DNA from: CAYSPU01 sp964432995
GTDB lineage: Bacteria; Verrucomicrobiota; Verrucomicrobiia; Limisphaerales; JAHDYP01
Direction of reading: 5' to 3'
Length of the DNA stretch: 32,026 nt
Assembly: GCA_964432995.1 (NCBI GenBank)
Contig: CAYSPU010000028.1
Location: 1-32,026 of the forward strand
The position numbers were made by a program, and so were the translations under genes. This document shows positions 1 through 7,316 of the stretch, piece after piece. Numbering within the stretch: the stretch's first letter is position 1; the number at the start of each line of letters is the position of its first letter. A model generated the notes under the pieces. The model searched no databases, had not been told where the DNA came from, and saw nothing but the letters and a program-made list of their open reading frames with translations.

Positions 1-153
1 GTGGTTGGGCGACCGGCCGCCCGCCAAGTTTGGGACCGCGGCTCGTCCTCGGCGCGCCGTAGTCCCGCGACGGCGGGACGGAGGCGGCTTGAGCCGCAGG
101 CAATGGTGTGTGCGTCTTGCTGCGGGTCAAGAAGACCCGCGGTCCCGAAGGGC
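1..153 (-). repeat. Palindromic intergenic repeat, copy A, with nested insert
   Basis: Reverse-orientation copy of the repeat also seen at 4475-4642 and 6895-7194. Reading the plus strand it holds GGACCGCGGCTCGTC (33-47), a segment of about 41 bases (48-88) absent from the other copies, then TTGAGCCGC (89-97), a GTGTGTGCG core, and a hairpin GCGGGTC/GACCCGC around 122-140 ending in GGTCC at 141-145. The extra segment splits the first hairpin and carries its own small dyad TCCCGC/GCGGGA, so it looks like a second repeat inserted into the first. The element abuts the stop codon of the minus-strand peptidase gene and could fold as its transcript end, although there is no T-run. Bases 1-32 resemble the linker found between units elsewhere. 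Confidence 0.75.
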
Positions 154-1203
154 TCACGGTCGGAAGGTGAGCAGGTCGAGGAGTTGGACGCCGGTGCGGG
201 CGAGTCCCCAACTATCGCCCTTTCTTTGGACGAGTCGGCGGCAGGCGCACTCGCGTTGGAGGGTCTCATTGACGTCGAGCAGTTCGTAGCGGGCGGTGGT
301 GCGAAACGCCGACGCGTCGCGGGGGATCAGGCGAACAGGGACGCCGTTGAACTCGAGGTGGAGTTCGAAGCCCGCCACGGCGTGTGGTGGCAACGCGGAG
401 GGTTCCACGAGGCAGGCGTACCGGTGGACCCAGGGGAAATCCGGGACGCGGACCAGCACGCGGCAGAGGGCCGGCTGGTTCCGAACGAAGCGCTGGAGGT
501 TGAAGTTGGTGCCAAAGCGATGTGAGGAGAGCAGGATCAGACTGGGGTCCAGGGCAAGGAAGTTGCGTCCGTTCCACAGGCCATGGTCGTTGCGGACGCC
601 CCCGGAAGTCTGGTGGTGCCAGGTGGGGAAGGCGTCGTTGACCAGGAGGTTGACTTCGAGGTGGAGGTGCGCCCGGTCCTTGCTGATCGGTTGGACGGTG
701 TTGGCGGTGCGCCCCAGGCGGGCGAAGACTTCTCCGGCACGCAGCGGAAGACCCGGGGCGAGGCCGTCCCGCACTTCCGACAAGTGGGCGTACCACGAGT
801 AGAACTCGATGCCGTCCCGCTGGTGGCGGAGGACGACGTAGATGCCGTAGTTGGAGAGGGAGGCTTTGGCGTTCACGTAAGCCACCACGCCGTCGGCGAT
901 GGCGGATACGGCATCGGTGGGTTCCCCACGGCGGTCGCGTTCGAGGGCGCGGATGTCGATGCCTTCGTGCATCTGTCGGCCTTGGGTGCGCACGCAGCCG
1001 AAGGTGCCGGAGAGCCAGGTCTTTCCCGCGGTGCCGACGTAGAAGCGTTCCTGGCCGCCGGGTTCGAAGAGGGCGCGGTTGGCGGTGGGCAGCAGGAGGG
1101 GTTGGGCTGGGAGCGGGAGGGTGCCGAGGAGGGCCAGCAGGAGTGCCGGGCTGGCGCGCGGTGTCCGACACCGCCTGGGGCCGAGCGTGTTCTCCCGTGC
1201 CAC
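154..1203 (-). CDS. Secreted M23-family (LytM/peptidoglycan DD-endopeptidase-like) metallopeptidase
   Basis: A 349-residue exported protein. The start chosen is GTG at 1203, 14 bases after the stop of the upstream gene; it gives an arginine-rich n-region and a hydrophobic core (about residues 19-33) ending at a PAQ site, a plausible signal peptide. No clear ribosome binding site is visible. The M23 zinc/catalytic pattern is present: H79-x3-D83 in a HEGID context, H140 in a WYAHL context, and H179-L-H181. M23 enzymes cut cross-bridge or stem peptides of peptidoglycan; catalytic competence here is inferred from these residues. Residues 215-349 form a further region, rich in predicted beta strands, that I do not recognise. 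It lies directly downstream of the SecD-like lipoprotein gene and is probably co-transcribed with it. The palindromic repeat copy A follows its stop codon. Confidence 0.85.
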   Translation of the reverse strand: MARENTLGPRRCRTPRASPALLLALLGTLPLPAQPLLLPTANRALFEPGGQERFYVGTAGKTWLSGTFGCVRTQGRQMHEGIDIRALERDRRGEPTDAVSAIADGVVAYVNAKASLSNYGIYVVLRHQRDGIEFYSWYAHLSEVRDGLAPGLPLRAGEVFARLGRTANTVQPISKDRAHLHLEVNLLVNDAFPTWHHQTSGGVRNDHGLWNGRNFLALDPSLILLSSHRFGTNFNLQRFVRNQPALCRVLVRVPDFPWVHRYACLVEPSALPPHAVAGFELHLEFNGVPVRLIPRDASAFRTTARYELLDVNETLQRECACRRLVQRKGDSWGLARTGVQLLDLLTFRP

Positions 1204-1217
1204 CGCCGAGATACGGT

Positions 1218-1766
1218 TCAGAAGACCCACGGCTGCGCGTTTTTGCGGGCGACATTCTTGAGCCCGAAGACGATGTCCTCCGCTTCCTGCCGGGTGGCGT
1301 CCGGGGTGAAAGTGAAGACGCCGTCGGTGATGCGGCGGCGGACCAGCGGGGCGGCGATCCACCGCTGCTCGGGCTTCTTCTTGGGGCCGAACTTCGCCAG
1401 GATGACGATATGCCGGCCGCGGGCCTCGGCGGAGACGGCGTCCAGGGCCATGCGGCCGTGGTCGTCATAGCCGACCTCGATGGCATACCCGCCTTGCGGG
1501 GTATCGATGAGTTCGGCGGACTGGACGTAGTCTTCGGTCAGGAAGGGGCGCCGGCTGAAGACGAAGCGGATGCCGGCGATGTTGGCTCCGGCGAGGTGGT
1601 TGGTTTCGATGAGGGTGGACGGGGACTCGACGTGGAGCCAGAGGGAAGTATGGAGGTCGCCCCGGCGGCGCTCCTCGGCGGTCTTGCATCCCCCGGCCAG
1701 ACCGAGGATGGCCAGGGGCAGCAGGAGGAGCAAATAGGAGTTGAACCGTGGCCAGCGAGCACTCAT
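1218..1766 (-). CDS. Lipoprotein with a SecD P1-head-like domain
   Basis: A 182-residue protein with a lipoprotein signal: basic start, hydrophobic stretch L12-A24 and lipobox LAGGC with C27 as the lipidated cysteine. The mature part runs as a beta-alpha domain. Its pattern, from a stretch beginning AELIDTPQGGYAIEV to an end containing APLVRRRITDGVF and then QEAEDIVFGLKN, matches the SecDF_P1_head layout (a beta strand, 'SAPVI..I..G' and a helix after 'FT.EEA'). SecD itself is a multi-pass translocase subunit; here no transmembrane helices follow, so this is a free-standing lipid-anchored copy of the periplasmic domain, not SecD. The assignment is by motif reading only. ATG at 1766 was preferred to the far upstream in-frame codons because the lipobox sits at the right distance. 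Only 45 bases separate it from the divergent small gene at 1812. Confidence 0.75.
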   Translation of the reverse strand: MSARWPRFNSYLLLLLPLAILGLAGGCKTAEERRRGDLHTSLWLHVESPSTLIETNHLAGANIAGIRFVFSRRPFLTEDYVQSAELIDTPQGGYAIEVGYDDHGRMALDAVSAEARGRHIVILAKFGPKKKPEQRWIAAPLVRRRITDGVFTFTPDATRQEAEDIVFGLKNVARKNAQPWVF

Positions 1767-1811
1767 ATTGCGCCCTACACAAATCGATCGCCCCGCGAAA
1801 GTAAAGAGTCT

Positions 1812-1943
1812 ATGAGCAGCCAATACAACAAGGTCGAAAAACGCCATCGCCGCCAACGCTGGATCAAGCGCCGGAAGGTGGCGGCCAAGGCGGCCAAGGC
1901 CAAGAAGCCCGCCAAAGAGGAGAAGGCCCCCGCGGCGGCCTAG
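1812..1943 (+). CDS. Small basic lysine/alanine-rich protein (conserved in Verrucomicrobiota)
   Basis: A 43-residue protein starting MSSQYNKVEKRHRRQRW. The first half is dense in Arg, Lys and aromatic residues, and the second half is a Lys/Ala/Pro tail resembling histone-H1-like or ribosome-associated basic tails. I recall very similar small proteins as recurrent hypothetical genes in Verrucomicrobiota, but no function is known to me. Nucleic-acid binding is an inference from composition. It lies 248 bases upstream of rho on the same strand, which suggests co-transcription or a link with RNA metabolism. The upstream AAAGAG is only a weak ribosome binding site. It is overlapped by a longer out-of-context frame extending upstream to 1143 that is antisense to real genes and is not credible. 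Confidence 0.65.
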   Translation: MSSQYNKVEKRHRRQRWIKRRKVAAKAAKAKKPAKEEKAPAAA

Positions 1944-2191
1944 GTCGGCGCTGCCCATATTCTTCGAGGCTGCCCGGAGAGATCGAGTGGCCTTGTTGTT
2001 GTACCCTCTGAAAAAAGCCCTTGCGTTCGACAGGAGCCGATCGTAATAGTTCGCAGTCACAGGCCCAATCGGCCTGGCCCACGTCGGTCGCATTCAAGAC
2101 AGTTCGGGTCGGCCGTTTTTCCAGGTTTCGAGGTTCTGGTGGCTTTCGTGCCACATCGGGCGGGGGCCTTTCACGGTCAAGCACAGACAGT
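1944..2191 (+). other. Leader region upstream of rho
   Basis: 248 bases without a convincing gene. The rho frame stays open back to a TTG at 2021, but those 57 codons give a Ser/Arg/Gly-rich sequence with no resemblance to the Rho N-terminal helical domain, so I treat them as leader. A weak promoter-like pair TTGCGT (2021-2026) and TAATAG (2044-2049), 17 bases apart, is present. No terminator-like hairpin is seen. Rho genes are often autoregulated through their leaders, which fits a leader of this length but is not shown by the sequence. Confidence 0.4.
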
Positions 2192-3325
2192 ATGAGCAAC
2201 AAGGCGAGCACCACGCCGGACTACGGTTCCGGGTTTCTTGAGATTGCGGAGAAAGGCTTCGGCTTCCTGCGGTCGGCGGACCACCATTTCCAGCCGAAAC
2301 CGACGGACATCTTCGTCACGCCGGACACCATTAAGAAGCACTTCTTGCGGGAAGGGTGCCAGGTTTCCGGCACCCTCCAGCCCCCGCACCGCGGCAACAA
2401 CCCCCAGTTGCGCGAGGTCGACAAGGTCAACGGCATGGCGTTCGCCGACTACGTCAAGGCGATGCGCTTCGAGAACCTGACGACGATCGATCCCCTCGAG
2501 AAATTCCGGCTGGAGACCACGCCCGACCAGCTCGAGATGCGCATCATCGATCTGGTGACGCCCATTGGGAAGGGGACCCGCGGCCTGATTGTGTCGCCGC
2601 CGCGCACGGGCAAGACGACCATTCTCAAGCAGATCGCCAACGCCGTCACCGCCAACCACCCCGAGGTGCACGTGCTCGTTCTGCTCATCGACGAACGGCC
2701 CGAGGAAGTCACCGACTTCCAGCGCTCCGTCAAGGCCGAGGTGGTCGCGTCTTCGAACGATCAGGACCTCGAAACCCACGTCCGCCTCTCCCGTTTCATG
2801 ATCGAGCGCTGCCGCCGCATGGTCGAGGCCGGCAAGGACGTCTTCGTCCTCCTCGATTCCATCACCCGCGTCGCCCGCGCCTACAACAGCGTCCACGGCG
2901 GTAGCGGCCGCACCATGACTGGCGGCGTCGACGCTCGCGCCCTCGAGATTCCGCGCAAGATCTTCGCCGCCGCGCGCAAGATCGAGGAAGGCGGATCGCT
3001 CACGATCGTGGCCACCGCCCTGGTCGACACCGGTTCCCGGATGGACGAACTCATCTTCCAGGAGTTCAAGGGCACCGGGAACATGGAACTCATCCTGGAT
3101 CGCAAGCTCTCCGACCGCCGCCTCTTCCCGGCCCTTGACATCCCGAAGAGCGGCACCCGCAAGGAGGAAAAGCTGTTTCCGGCGAAACACATCGAGGCCA
3201 TCCGCAAACTCCGCCGGATGATGGTCGACCTCAACCCGGTCGAAGCCATGGAAACGCTCATCGGCGCCTTGCGGAAGCACAAGACGAACGAAGAGCTGCT
3301 CACCAAACTCACCCTGAGCCTGTAG
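2192..3325 (+). CDS. rho: Transcription termination factor Rho
   Basis: A 377-residue hexameric RNA-dependent ATPase/helicase that ends transcription at Rho-dependent sites. Residues 12-95 are the RNA-binding cold-shock-like domain (GFLEIAEKGFGFLRS). The RecA-like motor follows: Walker A at 136-143 (PPRTGKTT), the LLIDERPEEV segment at 164-173, Walker B at about 217-222 ending in VLLD, the Q-loop in the ARAYNSVHGGSGRTMTGG region at 228-245, and a GTRKEE motif near 321-326. Compared with the E. coli protein (419 residues) it lacks about 45-50 N-terminal residues, the helical Rho_N part; the ATG at 2192 begins just before the RNA-binding domain. No good ribosome binding site is present. All key ATPase residues look intact. 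It is followed after 94 bases by a WYL regulator gene on the same strand. Confidence 0.97.
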   Translation: MSNKASTTPDYGSGFLEIAEKGFGFLRSADHHFQPKPTDIFVTPDTIKKHFLREGCQVSGTLQPPHRGNNPQLREVDKVNGMAFADYVKAMRFENLTTIDPLEKFRLETTPDQLEMRIIDLVTPIGKGTRGLIVSPPRTGKTTILKQIANAVTANHPEVHVLVLLIDERPEEVTDFQRSVKAEVVASSNDQDLETHVRLSRFMIERCRRMVEAGKDVFVLLDSITRVARAYNSVHGGSGRTMTGGVDARALEIPRKIFAAARKIEEGGSLTIVATALVDTGSRMDELIFQEFKGTGNMELILDRKLSDRRLFPALDIPKSGTRKEEKLFPAKHIEAIRKLRRMMVDLNPVEAMETLIGALRKHKTNEELLTKLTLSL

Positions 3326-3419
3326 CCCGCGCGCACCGCCCGGCCGGCTGCCAGCACAGCGCCGGATCCGGTCGTCCACCCCGTTACCCGGACGCGCGGG
3401 CGCCGACTCGGCCCCGCGT

Positions 3420-4454
3420 TTGACCGCGTCCTCCCGCCAACCCAAGCCCGCCGGCGAAGCCGCGCGGCCGCCTCTTACCCGGCCGCCGCTGCAACGGATG
3501 CTGCTGATCCATCAGGCCGTCCAGGAGGGCCAGTTCCCCAATTCAACCCGCCTGGCGGAGGAACTCGAGGTCAGCACGAAATCAATCCACCGCGACGTCG
3601 AGTTCATGCGGGATCGCCTGCAGCTCCCGATCGCGTTCGACCGCCGGCGCAACGGCTACCGGTACACGGAGGAAGTCACCGCGTTCCCCACGCTGCACAT
3701 CAGCGAAGGCGAGTTGCTCGCCCTCCTCGTGGCGGAGAAGGCGCTGCAGCAATACCGCGGGACCAACTTGGAGAAACCGCTGCTCAGCGCCTTGCGAAAA
3801 ATGGCGGCCACCCTGCCCGAGACCGTCTCCCTCAACCTCGCCGAGTGGGAGCAAACCATCTCCTTCCGCACCAGCGCCGAACCGCTGCTGAATCTGCAAA
3901 CGTTCGAAGTCCTGGCGCGCGCGACGACCCGGCGCCAGCAACTGGAACTCACCTACCGCAAGCCCGGTCAGCGCCAAACCGAACGTCGCGTGGTGGATCC
4001 GTATCACCTGGCCAACATCAACGGCGAGTGGTTCCTCTTCGCCTACTGCCATCTGCGCCGCGACCTCCGCACCTTCGCCCCGGCCCGCATCCTCTCCGTC
4101 CGCCCCACCGGCCGCAGCTTCACGCGTCCCCGGCGTTTCTCCCTCGAGCAGCGCCTGCGCGACAGCTTCGGCGTCGTCACCGGCCACGGCGAGCATCAGG
4201 TCGTCATCCGCTTCCACGAGGGGGTGGCCGACTTCATCCGCGAGAAACGGTGGCACCCCTCGCAACAGTTGCTCGAGCTCTCCGACGGCGGAGTCGAGCT
4301 CCGGCTCCGGCTGTCCAGCCTGGCCGAAGTCCAGCGCTGGGTCTTGAGCTGGGGCGGTCATGCGGTTCCCGTGGCCCCGCCCGCGCTGGTCCGGTTCGTG
4401 CAGGATGCCGCCCGCCGCCTCGGCAAAAGCCTCGCCGGCTCCACGGCGCGCTGA
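3420..4454 (+). CDS. HTH-WYL domain transcriptional regulator (YafY-like)
   Basis: A 344-residue DNA-binding regulator. Residues 24-75 form a DeoR/HTH_11-type winged helix (RLAEELEVSTKSIHRDVEFM). Residues 155-235 are the WYL domain, with W204-F205-L206 in place of Trp-Tyr-Leu and the following arginines (RRDLRTFAPARI) conserved. Residues 245-335 form the C-terminal WCX-like extension. WYL domains bind ligands or nucleic acid and control DNA-binding activity; the ligand is unknown. The frame begins with TTG at 3420. ATG at 3498 (residue 27) would cut into the first HTH helix, so the TTG start is preferred, though no ribosome binding site is visible. It may share transcripts with rho, 94 bases upstream, but nothing proves this. 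WYL regulators often govern DNA-damage or defence genes; no such genes are in this window. Confidence 0.9.
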   Translation: MTASSRQPKPAGEAARPPLTRPPLQRMLLIHQAVQEGQFPNSTRLAEELEVSTKSIHRDVEFMRDRLQLPIAFDRRRNGYRYTEEVTAFPTLHISEGELLALLVAEKALQQYRGTNLEKPLLSALRKMAATLPETVSLNLAEWEQTISFRTSAEPLLNLQTFEVLARATTRRQQLELTYRKPGQRQTERRVVDPYHLANINGEWFLFAYCHLRRDLRTFAPARILSVRPTGRSFTRPRRFSLEQRLRDSFGVVTGHGEHQVVIRFHEGVADFIREKRWHPSQQLLELSDGGVELRLRLSSLAEVQRWVLSWGGHAVPVAPPALVRFVQDAARRLGKSLAGSTAR

Positions 4455-4474
4455 AGCTGACGCCCCCTGACCGG

Positions 4475-4642
4475 CCCTTTCGGGACCGCGTCCCGCGGCC
4501 GCGGGATCGACCCGCAGCAGAACGCACACACCCCTGACTGCGGCTCCAGACGAGCCGCGGTCCCAAACGCCGGCCCGTGATCGCCCCACCACACCGCGCG
4601 CGAACCGGCCCTTCCGGACCGCGGGTCTTCTCGACCCGCAGC
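4475..4642 (+). repeat. Palindromic intergenic repeat, copies B and C
   Basis: Two forward-orientation units between the convergent WYL and endonuclease genes. Copy B (about 4475-4564) reads CTTTCGGGACCGCG, then a TCCCGC/GCGGGA dyad replacing the usual first hairpin, GACCCGCAGCAGAACGCACA (4508-4527), and a GCGGCTC/GAGCCGC-type hairpin ending in GGTCC. A linker follows that resembles the one at 6957-6995. Copy C (about 4607-4642) has GGACCGCGGGTCTTCTCGAC with its complete GCGGGTC/GACCCGC hairpin but stops after GCAGC, so it is a half unit. Such arrays could act as bidirectional transcription ends between converging genes; this is inferred from position. Confidence 0.75.
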
Positions 4643-4653
4643 CGAGAGCACTC

Positions 4654-4811
4654 GGCGCGAACTGGTGCATCCCCAGGTTGTCGGTGGGCGGCCAGCACCG
4701 TCTGGCCGCTCCCAGAACCAGTTTCCCCACGCTGAGCCGGCATCGGTGGTGCCCGCCCACCGACGCGGACTGGTGACCGACAACCTCCAGATGCACTGAC
4801 GCGAACTGGCG
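4654..4811. repeat. Long imperfect inverted repeat with three direct GRCGCGRACTGG motifs
   Basis: The outer arms are 4666-4685 (TGCATCCCCAGGTTGTCGGT) and 4776-4795 (ACCGACAACCTCCAGATGCA), complementary at 17 of 20 positions. The inner arms 4684-4700 and 4744-4760 are complementary at most positions (GTGGGCGGCCAGCACCG against CGGTGGTGCCCGCCCAC). In addition the motif G(G/A)CGCG(A/G)ACTGG occurs at 4654-4665, 4762-4773 and, as GACGCGAACTGG, at 4798-4809. The element lies between the end of repeat copy C and the 3' end of the minus-strand endonuclease gene. It carries no coding frame I trust. It may be a foldback mobile element (MITE-like) or a structured RNA; the sequence alone does not decide. 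Confidence 0.6.
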
Positions 4812-4879
4812 TCGTTCACACCCTTGCAGCGCAGTAGCGTGGCCTGGAGAACCAGGATGCGCCGTGCGCCGGCTGCAGG

Positions 4880-6934
4880 CTACTGCTGGATGAGCCGGAA
4901 GAAGGTCGCGGCGCCCGACACGGGCTCCTCATGGCTGCTGGCGCCCATCGTATCGGGAACCTCCCGCCACTCGCCCGGGGCGAGAGTGGAGGCGCGTTGC
5001 AGATGGACGTTGGTCGCCCCGCTCCAGGTCAGCACCACCTCCGAGCCATGCCAGGCAGCGTGCAACGAGCGCGCGAAGATCCCTTCCGCGCGCGGGCCGC
5101 CGAGCGCGGCGATTTCCCCGGCACTCAACGTGCGGTCCGTGAAAGCGATGCTGCTGACGTGGAGTGCGTGGGTGTAGGTGCCCGAGGTGTCCCCCTCGTT
5201 GAAGAGGAGCAGGTCCGGACCGGCATCCAGATTCGAGTAGAGGGAGAACCGCCCGTCGAGCAGCGAAGCGCCCGTTCGATGTCGGACCTGCAGCCCGTTG
5301 CAGTAAAAGGTCACGATTCCCGCACCCAAGTCCGCCGCGAAGGCGAGACGGTGCCAGGCGTTAGCCACGACGGTGCCGGCGCTGCTGTAGCCGAGTTCAC
5401 CGATTCCCAGGCGGCCGGTCGCGTCGACATACCAGTCGGCATCGTTGGCGTTTTGCGGATTGGTGTTGAACAACGCCGTCCACCCCAACTGCTCGGGAAG
5501 GAGCACGTCGAGAATCATGGTGAACTGGTTGATGTAGCCGCCACCGCCGTTGGGACCGCTGTCGGTGAAGGTGAGATGATAACCGTGCGCCAGGGACGAA
5601 AACGCCGGCACACTCAGGTAACCGGACGGGCGCCCCCCCACATGCGGGACGCCAGCCCCGTCGGTCGTGCCGAAGGTCGTCAGACTCGCCGTGGCGGTAT
5701 CCGCCTCGGACAACGCCCCCCGACCGAGCGCGGGCTCGAGGTTCGCCCGTTCAAAAGTCCATTCGTAGAGGGTGCTCGCGTTCGGGTCGACGGTGGTGAA
5801 CGTCCACACTGCGCCCGTGACGACGCCGCTGGGGGTCAGTTCATCCACCCGCCAGAAGTAGGTGGCGTTCGTCGACAACGGGCCCGGATCAAACGACGCC
5901 ACGGCTTGGGTGGCGACGAGATCGCCGGGGTGGGTCAGGCCGAAACGCACCACATGGGCCGTGGCGTTCGAGCCGGGCAGCCAGGAGAGGTAGAGATTGG
6001 TCGCCACTCTGGTGGCCCCCGAACTCGGGAATGGGCGCGTTGCCCCGGCGCCGGGAATCGGCGGCGTGAGCTGAAACTGGCTCCATACCGCCCGATGGTC
6101 GGAAGGCCAGGGGCTGAGGTTGTTGCGCGCATCCAGTTCGGACGAGGCCACGGGGGTGACTCCGTCCTCCGCGGAGAAATACACGAAGTCGATACGATCG
6201 AACGTGTCGTCTGCGGCGGAACCGTCCGGGGTCCAGGTGACTCCCGGTTCGTCGAAGGCAAACGCTGGCGGGAAGGTGCGGTTGGCCGGGTGCAGGAGGC
6301 GATAGGAATCGAGCCAGCCGGCCGCGTGCACCGCGGTCGAGACCGGCCACGGCACCGCCGCGTAATCCACATGCGACGGGGCGTTGAAATCTCCCGTCAG
6401 AAAACACGGTTCGTCCAGGGCGAGGTAGGGTGCCGCCATTGCCAGGAGACTGGTCATCTGCGGCAGCCGCGTTGCCACCTCGAGGTCGATCACGGCGTCC
6501 ACCGACTGGCCGTCGCGGAGAAAGTAAGGACCGTAGGGGTAGGGCGCGAGATGACAGTTGAACAAATGAATGCGCTGACCGGGGGTGAGCTCGATGGTGG
6601 CCCCGTTCTGCACCTCGCTGGTGCCAAGCCCTGCCGTCCCTCGAATCGGATACCGGCTGAGGATGGGCAGACCGGGCAGAGTGTGGAAACCCAGGCTGGT
6701 CGCCACCTGCGATATCGCCGCCGGCGAACTCGCAATCTCCTGCAGGCCCACGACGTCGGCACCCGACCGGCGAATGGCTTCGGTGATGTTGCCCAACCCC
6801 CGCTGGCCGGCCACCAGGACGTTGAACGACAGCACGCTCAAATTCGTGACCGGCTGCGCCCAGGCCGTGACCGAAACCAAGAGCAGCCAGAATCCGCAGC
6901 AGAACGCCCACACTCTCGGCGGCGCGAGGAGCAC
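4880..6934 (-). CDS. Secreted endonuclease/exonuclease/phosphatase-family protein with Fn3- and LamG-like domains
   Basis: A 684-residue exported protein. Starting at GTG 6934 gives an n-region with one arginine and a core ending in WAQ; GTG 6913 is the alternative but lacks a positive charge. Both starts lie inside a degenerate intergenic repeat. Residues 30-290 are the EEP fold with the metal and catalytic set visible: N38, E66 (LQE), H128 (NCHL), D182 and N184 in GDFN, D249, and D279-H280 in SDHR. EEP enzymes are Mg-dependent phosphodiesterases (nucleases, lipid or sugar phosphatases); the substrate is not predictable here. About 300-385 is Fn3-like, 395-620 a concanavalin/LamG-like beta sandwich, and the last 50 residues hold the C-terminal module also found on the giant gene. 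It is probably an extracellular nuclease or phosphatase with adhesive domains. Confidence 0.85.
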   Translation of the reverse strand: MLLAPPRVWAFCCGFWLLLVSVTAWAQPVTNLSVLSFNVLVAGQRGLGNITEAIRRSGADVVGLQEIASSPAAISQVATSLGFHTLPGLPILSRYPIRGTAGLGTSEVQNGATIELTPGQRIHLFNCHLAPYPYGPYFLRDGQSVDAVIDLEVATRLPQMTSLLAMAAPYLALDEPCFLTGDFNAPSHVDYAAVPWPVSTAVHAAGWLDSYRLLHPANRTFPPAFAFDEPGVTWTPDGSAADDTFDRIDFVYFSAEDGVTPVASSELDARNNLSPWPSDHRAVWSQFQLTPPIPGAGATRPFPSSGATRVATNLYLSWLPGSNATAHVVRFGLTHPGDLVATQAVASFDPGPLSTNATYFWRVDELTPSGVVTGAVWTFTTVDPNASTLYEWTFERANLEPALGRGALSEADTATASLTTFGTTDGAGVPHVGGRPSGYLSVPAFSSLAHGYHLTFTDSGPNGGGGYINQFTMILDVLLPEQLGWTALFNTNPQNANDADWYVDATGRLGIGELGYSSAGTVVANAWHRLAFAADLGAGIVTFYCNGLQVRHRTGASLLDGRFSLYSNLDAGPDLLLFNEGDTSGTYTHALHVSSIAFTDRTLSAGEIAALGGPRAEGIFARSLHAAWHGSEVVLTWSGATNVHLQRASTLAPGEWREVPDTMGASSHEEPVSGAATFFRLIQQ

Positions 6935-7194
6935 CGCGGTCCGGAACCGGACGGGCCGGCGATCGCCCAGCCACACCCGCACGGCAGCCTGCTCTTCCGG
7001 ACCGCGTCCCGCGGCCACGGGATTGACCCGCAGCAAAGCGCGCACACCGTTGGCTGCGGCTCGAGAACAGCCGCGGCCCGGCGACCGACCAGCCACACCC
7101 GCACGGCAGCGCGCCCTTCCGGACCGCGGGTCTTCTCGACCCGCAGCAGAACGCACACACCCTTTGCTGCGGCTCCAGACGAGCCGCGGTCCGG
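6895..7194 (+). repeat. Palindromic intergenic repeat array (units of about 122 bases)
   Basis: Two full units, 6957-7078 and 7079-7194 (the last cut slightly short), start with a linker CGGCGAYCGMCCAGCCACAC and continue CCGCACGGCAGC, CTTCCGGACCGCG, a first hairpin, GACCCGCAGCA, a GCGCACACC or ACGCACACACC core and a GCGGCTC/AGCCGC hairpin ending near GCGGYCC. The first unit carries the TCCCGCGGCCACGGGA variant in the first hairpin, the second the GCGGGTCTTCTCGACCCGC form, the same two variants as in copies B and C. A third, degenerate half unit (6895-6945) overlaps the beginning of the endonuclease gene and supplies its first codons. Confidence 0.8.
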
Positions 7195-7268
7195 AGGCAG
7201 CGTCCAGCAGCGCTCGGGGAAACGGGGCGACGGTTGCCCTGAGAACTGGCACGGCGCGATTCCGAGCA

Positions 7269-7316
7269 GGCTCCGAGCAGGACTCGCGAGCAGGCTCCGA
7301 GCAGGACTCGCGAGCA
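7269..7316. repeat. Two perfect tandem copies of a 24-base unit
   Basis: Units 7269-7292 and 7293-7316 are identical, each reading GGCTCCGAGCAGGACTCGCG followed by AGCA. The flanks carry partial copies (TCCGAGCA before, GGTCTCCG after). The array lies between the palindromic array and the end of the radical SAM gene, with no coding role seen. Confidence 0.7.

Noticed and set aside
2021..2191. N-terminal extension of Rho from TTG 2021
   Set aside because: The 57 added residues are Ser/Arg/Gly-rich without Rho_N features, and a normal ATG lies just before the RNA-binding domain.
2177..3445. A 422-codon minus-strand frame opposite rho
   Set aside because: Shadow of the rho gene with no recognisable domain.
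7269..7316. Possible CRISPR-like direct repeats
   Set aside because: Only two 24-base copies directly joined without spacers and no cas genes in the window.
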